A DNA stretch of 30,693 bases from an uncultured Oscillospiraceae bacterium (lineage in GTDB: Bacteria > Bacillota > Clostridia > Oscillospirales > Oscillospiraceae). Positions 10,321 to 16,731 of this stretch are shown one piece after another; position 1 is the stretch's first letter, and each line of letters starts with the position of its first letter. The stretch spans positions 1-30,693 of the forward strand of contig CAJUPU010000036.1 of assembly GCA_910588495.1 (NCBI GenBank), written 5' to 3'. Below the pieces are notes generated by a model. It was not told the origin of the DNA. It saw nothing but the letters and a program-made list of their open reading frames with translations, and ran no database searches. The translations under genes were made by a program, and so were the position numbers.

Positions 10321-10350
10321 TGTGACCTACCCCCGCCCTTTTTCGTTATA
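10321..10350 (+). promoter_or_regulatory. Candidate ECF-type autoregulatory promoter
   Basis: GTGACC (10322-10327), exactly 16 bases, then CGTTA (10344-10348) has the layout of an ECF sigma promoter, with a short -35 containing AC and a CGT-type -10. It lies directly before the ECF sigma gene, so that factor may read its own promoter. The predicted leader would be only about 17 bases. Confidence 0.45.
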
Positions 10351-10371
10351 TGAGTGAAAGGAGCTGATGGC

Positions 10372-10917
10372 ATGACAGACACAGCGCGGGTCCTGGCCCC
10401 GGACGCGGCCCCGCCGGACCAGAGACAGAGGGACGCCTGCGCGGGCCCGCCCCAGGCCGCCCTGGGCTTCGAGGCGGCCTACGACGCCTACGGCCCCATG
10501 GTATACCGGCTGGCCATGGTGTACCTGGGCAGCCGGACGGACGCGGAGGACGTGGTCCAGGAGGCGTTCGTCCGCCTGCTCCGCCGCCCCGCCGCCTTCG
10601 CGGACGGGGAGCACGAGAAGCGCTGGCTGCTGCGGGTAGCGGTGAACCTGTGCCGGGACCAGCTCAGAGGCTTCTGGCGCAGGCGGGCGGTGGAGCTGGA
10701 GCCCGGCCTTCCGGCGGAGGAAGCGGAGAGCCTGGGGCTGGCGGAGGCCATCGTGGCCCTGCCCGAGCAGTACAAAGGCCCCATCCACCTGCACTACTGC
10801 GAGGGCTATTCGGTGGCGGAGGTGGGCGAGATCCTGAAGCTGGGACAGTCGGCGGTGAAGATGCGGCTCAAGCGGGGCCGGGAGCTGCTGCGCAAAGAAA
10901 TGGAGGGTCAACGATGA
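10372..10917 (+). CDS. RNA polymerase ECF-subfamily sigma-70 factor
   Basis: A 181-residue sigma factor with only regions 2 and 4. Region 2 lies at about 25-95 and includes the AYDAYGPMVYRLAMVYLG helix, the core-binding segment DAEDVVQEAFVRLLRR and KRWLLRVAVNLCRDQLR, which melts the -10. Region 4 is at about 120-175, with LPEQYKGPIHLHYCEGYSVAEVGEILKLGQSAVKMRLKRGRELL (quoted in sense, not continuous evidence of one motif), containing the helix-turn-helix that reads the -35. The ATG at 10372 is preferred over the in-frame GTG at 10354 because AAAGGAG (10357-10363) lies between them. It overlaps the next gene by four bases (ATGA), the usual layout for an ECF factor and its membrane partner. Confidence 0.93.
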   Translation: MTDTARVLAPDAAPPDQRQRDACAGPPQAALGFEAAYDAYGPMVYRLAMVYLGSRTDAEDVVQEAFVRLLRRPAAFADGEHEKRWLLRVAVNLCRDQLRGFWRRRAVELEPGLPAEEAESLGLAEAIVALPEQYKGPIHLHYCEGYSVAEVGEILKLGQSAVKMRLKRGRELLRKEMEGQR

Positions 10918-11789
10918 CAGAACAGGAGTATCGAAAGGCGATGGAGCGCTTCGTCCCCGACCCCGGCCTCCGGGCACGGACCCGGGCGGCGGTGGAGGCG
11001 CGGGGGGAGCCGGACCAGCCCCGGGCACGGGTCCGGCCCCTGCGGACGGTGCTGATCGCGGCGGCCATGTGCTTTGCCCTGGTGGGGACGGCCTTCGCCG
11101 CCACCGCCGTCTACCGGCTGACGGTCCAGATCGGCGAGAAGGAGGCCTGGGGCAATGAATACGTGACGTATGACATCTACGGCGAGTCCGTGCTCCATCC
11201 TCTGGAGGACTTCTCCCCGGCGTTCCAGGAGGACTTCGCGGACTGGAGCCACCCCAGCCTCCTGTTCTACCAGAAGTTCGACAGCTGGGAGAAGGTGACG
11301 GACTACCTGGGGATCCCCATCGTTTGGCACAGCATGGAAAGCGCTGACAAGGACGAGTACCCCCCCGAATACCACGTACAGGGGTATCACGAGATGTATG
11401 GGGACAATAAACTCCAGTGGGTGGATGTGAGGGACAATGGGATACTCCTCATCGATGGACCGTCGTACCGGTTGTCGTTTCATACAGAGGTGCGTATTTA
11501 TACACCGGACTACCGCGGCGGCTCCCTCATCGGCGAGGGCTGGTGGAAGGACAGTGGAGGATTCCAGGCGCTGGACAGCTATGCCATGGCCAACGGCTGT
11601 ACGGCGGAGGTCATCGTGGGGACCAAGACCTACGAGGATCTTGACGGGGAGGCGACGCACGAATATATGGGCGCCTTTATGAAGGACGGCATTTTGTATA
11701 AGGTCAACATGTTCGTCCCCATCAGGTGCCCGCTGGACCAGGCGGAGCTGGTGGAACAGCTGTGCCAGGTGCTGGACAGCTTCCAGTAA
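10914..11789 (+). CDS. Membrane partner of the ECF sigma factor, DUF4367-like
   Basis: A 291-residue protein with a short cytoplasmic head (1-44), one transmembrane helix (about 45-66, VLIAAAMCFALVGTAFAATAV) and a large extracellular domain. The tail (YKVNMFVPIRCPLDQAELVEQL, quoted to its core, ending CQVLDSFQ) resembles the end of DUF4367 domains, which often follow ECF genes in Clostridia. The start is fixed by the ATGA overlap and by GGAGGG at 10902-10907. By position it is probably the anti-sigma factor or a co-sensor that holds the sigma factor at the membrane. The head lacks the zinc-binding HxxxCxxC motif of ZAS-type anti-sigma factors, so direct sigma binding is inference. Confidence 0.8.
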   Translation: MTEQEYRKAMERFVPDPGLRARTRAAVEARGEPDQPRARVRPLRTVLIAAAMCFALVGTAFAATAVYRLTVQIGEKEAWGNEYVTYDIYGESVLHPLEDFSPAFQEDFADWSHPSLLFYQKFDSWEKVTDYLGIPIVWHSMESADKDEYPPEYHVQGYHEMYGDNKLQWVDVRDNGILLIDGPSYRLSFHTEVRIYTPDYRGGSLIGEGWWKDSGGFQALDSYAMANGCTAEVIVGTKTYEDLDGEATHEYMGAFMKDGILYKVNMFVPIRCPLDQAELVEQLCQVLDSFQ

Positions 11790-11873
11790 GGACCTGTAAT
11801 CACAGCCGGAATCGCCGGATGGCCGAGGAATTTTCCCGTCAGGCAAGGCGGATCTTTGCAGGAATAAGTGAAG

Positions 11874-11903
11874 AACGGCCCTCCCGCTTGCGGGAGGGCC
11901 GTT
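11874..11903. terminator. Bidirectional terminator between the ECF partner gene and birA
   Basis: AACGGCCCTCCCGC (11874-11887) and GCGGGAGGGCCGTT (11890-11903) form a perfect 14-bp stem with a tiny loop. A TT tail is present on each strand. It sits exactly between two convergent genes and ends at the birA stop codon. Confidence 0.75.
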
Positions 11904-12875
11904 TCATATCATGCGTACCGTTCCGGAGGAGACCACGTGCTCCGTTCCGTCGTCCCCGGCCACCACCAGGGCGAACGCCTCGTCCACCCCGGTCACGGTC
12001 CCGGTCTGGAGGGTCCCCTCCCCGTCGAAGGACACCCGCCGCCCCAGGGTGACGCAGTGGGCCCGGTAGCGCTCCAGGTAGTCCGCCCGCTTTTGGGGGA
12101 AGTCCCGGACCAGCTGGTCCAGCGCCTCCAGCAGGCACACCGCCAGGTGGTTTGGCTCCACCGGCCAGCCCTCCAGGGCCAGCGAGGTGGCGATGTCCCC
12201 CAGGCCCTGGGCCTGGAAGGTGTCAAGGGTCTGGTTCATGTTCACCCCCATGCCGACGACCACATAGTCCGGTTCGCCGCTCTCCGCCAGCAGGGCGAAT
12301 TCGGTGAGGATGCCGCACAGCTTTTTCCCGTTGAGGTACAGATCGTTGAGCCACTTGATGTCCACGGGCGCGCCGCTGGCCCGCTCCACCGCCTCCCGGG
12401 CGGCCACCCCCACCCATCCCGTCAGGGTGAGCAGATCGGCGACGCCCACATGGGGCCGGATGAGCACCGACAGGTAAAGCCCATCCCCCTTGGGGGACTG
12501 GAAGGACCGGCCGTGGGTGCCCCGCCCGCCGCTCTGCTCTTCCGCCAGCAGGGCGGACCCGGTGGGGGTGGAGGCGGCCATCGCCTTGAGCCGGGTGTTG
12601 GTGGAGTCCACCAGCGGCTCCACGATCACATTCCCGGCGAACATATTGCCGCTGGACAGCTTGGCGCTGATGTAGGGGGCGGACAGGGCGGGGGGCGGCC
12701 CCGCCAGCTGATAGCCCTTCCGGGTGGAGGACCGGATGGGCCAGCCCGCCCCCCGCAGCGATTCGATCTCCTTCCACACCGCCGCCCGGGTGACCCCCAG
12801 GGCGCGGCTCATCTCCTCGCCGGAGAGATAGCCCTGGCTTTGGGCCAGCAGGGCGGCCACTCGATCGCGCTCCAT
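11904..12875 (-). CDS. birA: Bifunctional biotin ligase and biotin-responsive repressor BirA
   Basis: A 323-residue protein that attaches biotin to carboxylase carrier domains through biotinyl-AMP. The N-terminal winged helix (about 5-58, with LSGEEMSRALGVTRAAVWKE) means it can also bind DNA as a repressor. The catalytic domain shows GRGTHGR (117-123, the GRGRxGR biotin/ATP loop), LYLSVLIRP, KWLNDL (174-179) and NGKKLCGIL with the conserved Lys (182-190). A C-terminal SH3-like domain follows (about 270-323). It lies three bases after the protease gene, so the two are probably cotranscribed. I see no biotin operator in the window. Confidence 0.95.
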   Translation of the reverse strand: MERDRVAALLAQSQGYLSGEEMSRALGVTRAAVWKEIESLRGAGWPIRSSTRKGYQLAGPPPALSAPYISAKLSSGNMFAGNVIVEPLVDSTNTRLKAMAASTPTGSALLAEEQSGGRGTHGRSFQSPKGDGLYLSVLIRPHVGVADLLTLTGWVGVAAREAVERASGAPVDIKWLNDLYLNGKKLCGILTEFALLAESGEPDYVVVGMGVNMNQTLDTFQAQGLGDIATSLALEGWPVEPNHLAVCLLEALDQLVRDFPQKRADYLERYRAHCVTLGRRVSFDGEGTLQTGTVTGVDEAFALVVAGDDGTEHVVSSGTVRMI

Positions 12876-12878
12876 GGC

Positions 12879-14177
12879 TCACCCCCGGTCCTGCTTCAGG
12901 CTGTCCGTCAGGGGGAAGGAGATCGTCAGCTCCTGGCCCCGCCGCAGGACGGTGCAGGTCAGCTCCTCCTCCGCGCCGGTGCGGTAGAGCACCCGCCGCA
13001 GCTGCGCCAGTGTGGTGACCTCCACCCCGTTGGCGGTGAGGATCAGGTCGCCGCGGCGCAGGCCCGCCGCCTTCGGGGGGTCGGCGGTGACCTGATCTAC
13101 CAGGATGCCCCTCCGGCCGTCCACCTGGGCGGCGGCGCACTGGATGCCCATGGCGGGCCGCCAGCTCTCCCCGGTGGCCAGGATGTGGTTGAGGAAGGGG
13201 ATGGCGTCGGAGATGGGGATGGCCAGCCCCATGCCCTCCAGCACCACGGCGTCCTGGATGGAGCCGCCGTCCTCCTGCTCCACGCCGGTGATCTTGGCGC
13301 AGGTGATGCCCACCACCTGGCCGGACTCATTGACCAGCGCCCCGCCGGAGTTGCCGGGGTTGATGGGGGCGTCGATCTGGATGAGGCCCAGCGCGCCGCT
13401 GGTGCGGCTGTTCTCCTGGTCCAGCTCCCGGTCCAGGGCGGACACGATGCCCATGGACATGGAGCCCGTCAGGTAGCCCATGGGATTGCCCACGGCGTAC
13501 ACCAGGTCCCCCACCGCCAGCACGTCGGAGTCCCCCAGCCGGGCGGGGGTGAGGTCCGTGCCGTCGGGGTCGAACCACAGCACGGCCAGGTCGAAGTCCT
13601 GGTCGTAGCCGATGACGAAGGCGTCGAAATAGCGGCTGGGGCCGTCCAGCAGCTCCACCTGGATGGCGACGGACTCGTCGATGATGTGGTAGTTGGTGAG
13701 CACATAGCCCGATTGGGTGACCACCACGCCGGTGCCCAGGCTGGAGCCCTGAAAGACGCCGCCGTGGTCGGCCCGGACGGACACCAGGCTGGGCAGGACG
13801 GCCTGGTACGCCTCCCGCCCGGAGCGGGCGGGGCCGGCGGGCTGGGCGGACAGCTCCACGGCGGGGTCCGGGTCCCCCCAGGGGAAATCGTCGGGGGTCC
13901 AGCCGGTATCCCGCTCCACGCGGTGGCTGGCAGGGGGCCGGGGGTCCTCGGGCAGGGAGGGCTCGAGCTGGGCGATCATGCCGGCGATGCCGTTCACCGC
14001 CCAGAAGCACACGCCCCCCAGCAGGGACACGCACAGCACGATCGCCAGCGCAGGCGCCGCCCACCGCCGGGGGGAGCGCCTTTTCTTGGGGCGGGGCGGT
14101 CCGCCCGGCCCGCCGGGGACGGGGGGCGGCTGGAGGCCGGGGCCCTGGGGCCAGCGGTAGTTGAGGTAGTTGTCCAT
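12879..14177 (-). CDS. HtrA/DegP-type membrane-anchored serine protease (S1C family, one PDZ domain)
   Basis: A 432-residue quality-control protease. It has a cytoplasmic Pro/Gly-rich head with a basic KKRR patch (1-40), one transmembrane helix (about 41-70), a spacer, a trypsin-like domain and a C-terminal PDZ domain (about 330-415, with GILVDQVTADPPKAAGLRRG). The triad is H164 (VLTNYHIIDES), D196 (DFDLAVLWF) and S277 (NPGNSGGAL). This is the layout of Bacillus HtrA/YyxA, which acts on the outer face of the membrane. The ATG at 14177 follows GGAGG with eight bases of spacing. In Bacillus an htrA gene lies in the walRK operon; here it sits elsewhere, upstream of birA. Residues 80-120 (Pro/Asp-rich) are probably a flexible linker. 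Confidence 0.93.
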   Translation of the reverse strand: MDNYLNYRWPQGPGLQPPPVPGGPGGPPRPKKRRSPRRWAAPALAIVLCVSLLGGVCFWAVNGIAGMIAQLEPSLPEDPRPPASHRVERDTGWTPDDFPWGDPDPAVELSAQPAGPARSGREAYQAVLPSLVSVRADHGGVFQGSSLGTGVVVTQSGYVLTNYHIIDESVAIQVELLDGPSRYFDAFVIGYDQDFDLAVLWFDPDGTDLTPARLGDSDVLAVGDLVYAVGNPMGYLTGSMSMGIVSALDRELDQENSRTSGALGLIQIDAPINPGNSGGALVNESGQVVGITCAKITGVEQEDGGSIQDAVVLEGMGLAIPISDAIPFLNHILATGESWRPAMGIQCAAAQVDGRRGILVDQVTADPPKAAGLRRGDLILTANGVEVTTLAQLRRVLYRTGAEEELTCTVLRRGQELTISFPLTDSLKQDRG

Positions 14178-14208
14178 GGGGGGATCCTCCCATCAGAAAG
14201 GGTTGGGG

Positions 14209-14266
14209 TCACGCGCGCGTCATGGTGAAGATGAACTTGGTCACGCCGTTGACACAGGAGATGTTC
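14209..14266 (-). pseudogene. Degenerate duplicate of the 3' end of the adjacent sensor kinase gene
   Basis: On the minus strand this reads NISCVNGVTKFIFTMTRA and stop. The end of the intact kinase at 14537-14600 reads NISCVSEDGVTKFIFTMTRA and stop. By hand alignment 51 of 58 bases match, with one in-frame 6-base deletion. All substitutions in the last codons are synonymous; for example the copy ends ACG CGC GCG TGA where the gene ends ACA AGA GCA TAA. Homology stops at 14266. It is too short to be a gene and is clearly a relic or a duplicated target. Confidence 0.85.
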
Positions 14267-14291
14267 GCCCCATGGACAAAGTCCCTGGGGG

Positions 14292-14369
14292 CCCCGGATC
14301 TTGCTGCGGCGCAAGCGCCGCCCCGCCTTCGGCGGGGACACCGGAGAACATCGCAGCAAGGGATCGGGG
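14292..14369. repeat. Branched palindromic element with three stems
   Basis: An outer imperfect stem joins CCCCGGATCTTGCTGCG (14292-14308) and CGCAGCAAGGGATCGGGG (14352-14369). Inside are two perfect hairpins that abut: GCGGCGC/GCGCCGC (14306-14312/14315-14321) and CCCCGCC/GGCGGGG with a TTC loop (14321-14327/14331-14337). It could be a mobile palindromic repeat or a structured RNA 3' end. I do not recognise the family. Confidence 0.65.
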
Positions 14370-14379
14370 TCTAGGGCTC

Positions 14380-14528
14380 GTTTGAAAATTGCCAACAAGC
14401 CCAAACGACAGGTCTTTTCCCGCCATACGTCGTTGATCTGACTTGAAATACACAAAGTATTTCTGCGTCAGATCGCCTTGTCTGGCGAAAAAATCCCTTG
14501 CCGCTGGGCATATCGTCAATTTTCAAAC
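14380..14528. mobile_element. 149-bp MITE-like palindrome with 12-bp perfect terminal inverted repeats
   Basis: GTTTGAAAATTG (14380-14391) and CAATTTTCAAAC (14517-14528) are perfect inverted ends. The interior is largely palindromic too: GATCTGAC/GTCAGATC (14435-14442/14467-14474) and GAAATAC/GTATTTC (14445-14451/14457-14463) close on a 5-base loop, so the whole element can fold into one long hairpin. It is AT-richer than its surroundings and encodes nothing. Such features fit a non-autonomous element moved by a transposase supplied elsewhere. No clear target-site duplication is visible. Confidence 0.7.
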
Positions 14529-14536
14529 AGCGCCTA

Positions 14537-15961
14537 TTATGCTCTTGTCATCGTGAAAATGAACTTGGTCACGCCGTCCTCGCTGACACAGGAGATGTTC
14601 TCCTTGTGGCTGTTGAGGATGGTCTTGACGATATACAGCCCCAGGCCCACCCCGTCCCGGTCGGCGGAGCGGGAGTGGTCGGTCTTGTGGAACCGGTCGA
14701 AGATGAGCTGCTGCTCCTCGGGGGGGATGGTCTCCCCCTGGTTGCTGATGGTGACGGTGGCCTTGGGGCCCTTGACGGTGACGGACAGGCCCAGCACGCC
14801 CCCCTCCTGGGAGAACTTGATGGCGTTGTCCAGCAGGTTATAGCACACCTGGGTGATGGCGTCCTGGTCCCCCCACACGGGGATGGGCTCATCCTCGGGG
14901 AGCTGGGCGTCCACCTCCAGATCTTTGGCGTTCACCTTCCGCTCCAGGCTCACCAGGGCCCGCACCAGGGTCTCGCACAGGTCGAACTGCTGCTGGGCGG
15001 CCCGCTCGTCGGACTGGAGGCGGGACAGGTCCAGCATGGAGCGCACCAGCCGGGACAGCCGCCGGGTCTCCGAGGAGATGATCTGTAGATAGTGCCGCTC
15101 CTGGTCCGGGGGGATGGTGCCGTCCAAAATGCCGTCGGCGAAGCCGGCGATGGTGGTCATGGGGGTCTTGAGCTCGTGGGACACGTTGGCGATGAACTCC
15201 GAGCGGCGCTGCTCGCTCTTGGACAGGGAGTCGGCCATGGCGTTGAACGCCTCGGCCAGCTCCCCCACCTCGTCCTGGCGGCAGCCCGCGTCCACCCGCA
15301 CGTCGAACTGCCCCAGGCCGAACTGCCGGGCGGCCGCGGCGATCTCCTTGATGGGCTGGGCCATGCGCATACTGGTCACCGAGCTGATGACTGCGGCGAT
15401 GAGCACCACCGCCAGGGTGGTGACCAGCAGGATGCCGAACAGGTCCCGCCACACGCCGCTGATGTTGGACGCGGAGGCGGACACCAGCACCAGCCCCTGG
15501 AGGTAGCCCCCGGCGTTGGTGATGGGCAGGCCCACCAGATACCGGGGCTCCTGGTACAGCCCGTCCAGCAGGTCCATCCCCACCCGGGCGCCCTTCACGA
15601 TGTCGTTCACCGTGGCGGGAGACAGCTCCGCGTACTGGAAGCCGGACAGGTCGGCGTCGCCGCTGGTGGCGTAGACGATGACCCCCTCCGGGGTGGCCAC
15701 CATCACGTGGGAGTCGGACACCTTGGCCACCGAGCTGAGGTACTTCTGGAACGCCGGGGTCCGCCACACCTCGCTTCCCCCGGTGTTCACCGAGTCGGAG
15801 GTGAACTGGGCGATATACTTGGCGTTGCGCTCCAGGGTGTCCTTCTTCTCCCGGATGGTGTACTGATAGCTCAGGGTAGCGAAGGAGGCGCCCAGCATGA
15901 GGAAGGACAGCAGCACCATGCCCACCATGGTGGCGAACTGGCGGCCGTACATGGTCTTCAT
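14537..15961 (-). CDS. Two-component sensor histidine kinase (HAMP, HisKA, HATPase)
   Basis: A 474-residue membrane kinase, partner of the response regulator that it overlaps by four bases. It has a transmembrane helix (about 11-32), an extracellular domain (about 33-172) with a PAS-like SDSHVMVATPEGVIVYATSG strand pair, a second helix (about 175-198), HAMP (about 199-252), HisKA with EFIANVSHELKTPMTT and phospho-acceptor H262, then an ATPase domain with an N-box NLLDNAIKFSQEGG, an F-box FDRFHKTDHSRSADRDG and a G2 box VGLGLYIVK. The extracellular part resembles the stress-sensing kinases near spore-formation genes in Clostridia, but I cannot name the signal. Its last four codons (ACA AGA GCA TAA) are AT-rich, unlike the rest, and a MITE-like element starts eight bases past the stop. 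Confidence 0.93.
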   Translation of the reverse strand: MKTMYGRQFATMVGMVLLSFLMLGASFATLSYQYTIREKKDTLERNAKYIAQFTSDSVNTGGSEVWRTPAFQKYLSSVAKVSDSHVMVATPEGVIVYATSGDADLSGFQYAELSPATVNDIVKGARVGMDLLDGLYQEPRYLVGLPITNAGGYLQGLVLVSASASNISGVWRDLFGILLVTTLAVVLIAAVISSVTSMRMAQPIKEIAAAARQFGLGQFDVRVDAGCRQDEVGELAEAFNAMADSLSKSEQRRSEFIANVSHELKTPMTTIAGFADGILDGTIPPDQERHYLQIISSETRRLSRLVRSMLDLSRLQSDERAAQQQFDLCETLVRALVSLERKVNAKDLEVDAQLPEDEPIPVWGDQDAITQVCYNLLDNAIKFSQEGGVLGLSVTVKGPKATVTISNQGETIPPEEQQLIFDRFHKTDHSRSADRDGVGLGLYIVKTILNSHKENISCVSEDGVTKFIFTMTRA

Positions 15962-16644
15962 GGATTGGTGACCTCGAACTTATACCCCACGCCCCACACG
16001 GTCTTGAGGGACCACTGGTCGGACACGCCCTCCAGCTTCTCCCGCAGGCGCTTGATGTGCACGTCCACCGTGCGGCTGTCGCCGAAGTAGTCGAAGCCCC
16101 ACACCTCGTCCAGCAGCTGGTTGCGGGTGAACACCCGGTTGGGCGAGGAGGCCAGGTGGAACAGCAGCTCCAGCTCCTTGGGGGGGGTGTCCACCCGTTT
16201 GCCGTCCACCAGCAGCTCATAGGAGTCCAGGTTGACCACCAGCTTGTCGAAGCCGAGGCGCTTCTCCGGCTGCTCCTCCTCGCCGAAGCGGCGCAGCACC
16301 GCGTGGACCCGGGCCAGCACCTCCTTGGTCTCGAAGGGCTTGGTGATGTAGTCGTCCGCCCCCATCTCCAGGCCGGACACCTTGTCCTCCAGCTCCCCCT
16401 TGGCGGTGAGCATGATGATGGGGGTCCTGGAGGTCTCCCGGATCTTGCGGCACACCGACCAGCCGTCCATGGAGGGGAGCATGATGTCCAAGATCACCAG
16501 GTCGGGCTGGGCGGCGTGGAACTTCTCCAGGCCCTCCAGGCCGTCCCCGGCCACGTGGCAGGTCATGCCCTCCTTTTCCAGGTACAGCCGGAGCAGGTCG
16601 GCGATGTTCTTGTCGTCCTCGACGATCAGTACGCTGCGGGGCAT
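15958..16644 (-). CDS. OmpR/PhoB-family response regulator
   Basis: A 228-residue transcription regulator. The receiver domain (1-115) has the acidic pocket E9-D10-D11, phospho-acceptor D53 (DLVILDIMLP), T80 and K102 (YITKPFE). The C-terminal winged helix (about 130-225) has LELLFHLASSPNRVFTRNQLLDEVWGFDYFGDSRTVDVHIKRLREKLE (read in overlapping parts), ending TVWGVGYKFE. It is the first gene of a two-gene operon and its stop overlaps the kinase start by four bases, a coupling arrangement. A promoter and a palindrome lie just upstream, so self-regulation is possible. It differs from the WalR-type fragment at the start of the window, so these are two separate two-component systems. Confidence 0.95.
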   Translation of the reverse strand: MPRSVLIVEDDKNIADLLRLYLEKEGMTCHVAGDGLEGLEKFHAAQPDLVILDIMLPSMDGWSVCRKIRETSRTPIIMLTAKGELEDKVSGLEMGADDYITKPFETKEVLARVHAVLRRFGEEEQPEKRLGFDKLVVNLDSYELLVDGKRVDTPPKELELLFHLASSPNRVFTRNQLLDEVWGFDYFGDSRTVDVHIKRLREKLEGVSDQWSLKTVWGVGYKFEVTNP

Positions 16645-16678
16645 AGGCTACATCCTCTCTGTCGTTTAGTCTGCTGTC

Positions 16679-16715
16679 ATTATAAGCCGGATCGGGCCAA
16701 AATTCCAGAGGAATT
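16679..16715 (-). promoter_or_regulatory. Promoter of the response regulator operon with a palindrome over the -35
   Basis: On the minus strand a perfect TATAAT (16684-16679) follows a 17-bp spacer and TGGAAT (16707-16702). The transcript leader would be about 30 bases. The palindrome AATTCC-AGA-GGAATT (16701-16715) covers the -35 and is a natural operator candidate, possibly for the regulator itself. Confidence 0.55.
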
Positions 16716-16731
16716 TGTGAACAAAGCCAGA

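Larger units (their letters stand above)
14178..14536. other. Gene-free 359-bp interval carrying three unusual elements
   Basis: No open frame here looks real. The interval holds the htrA ribosome binding site (14186-14190), a broken copy of the downstream kinase gene's 3' end (14209-14266), a branched hairpin element (14292-14369) and a MITE-like palindrome (14380-14528). Each is listed separately. Confidence 0.8.

Noticed and set aside
11868..14228. 786-codon open frame on the plus strand opposite birA and htrA
   Set aside because: The translation is low-complexity shadow sequence, while both minus-strand genes show full catalytic motifs.
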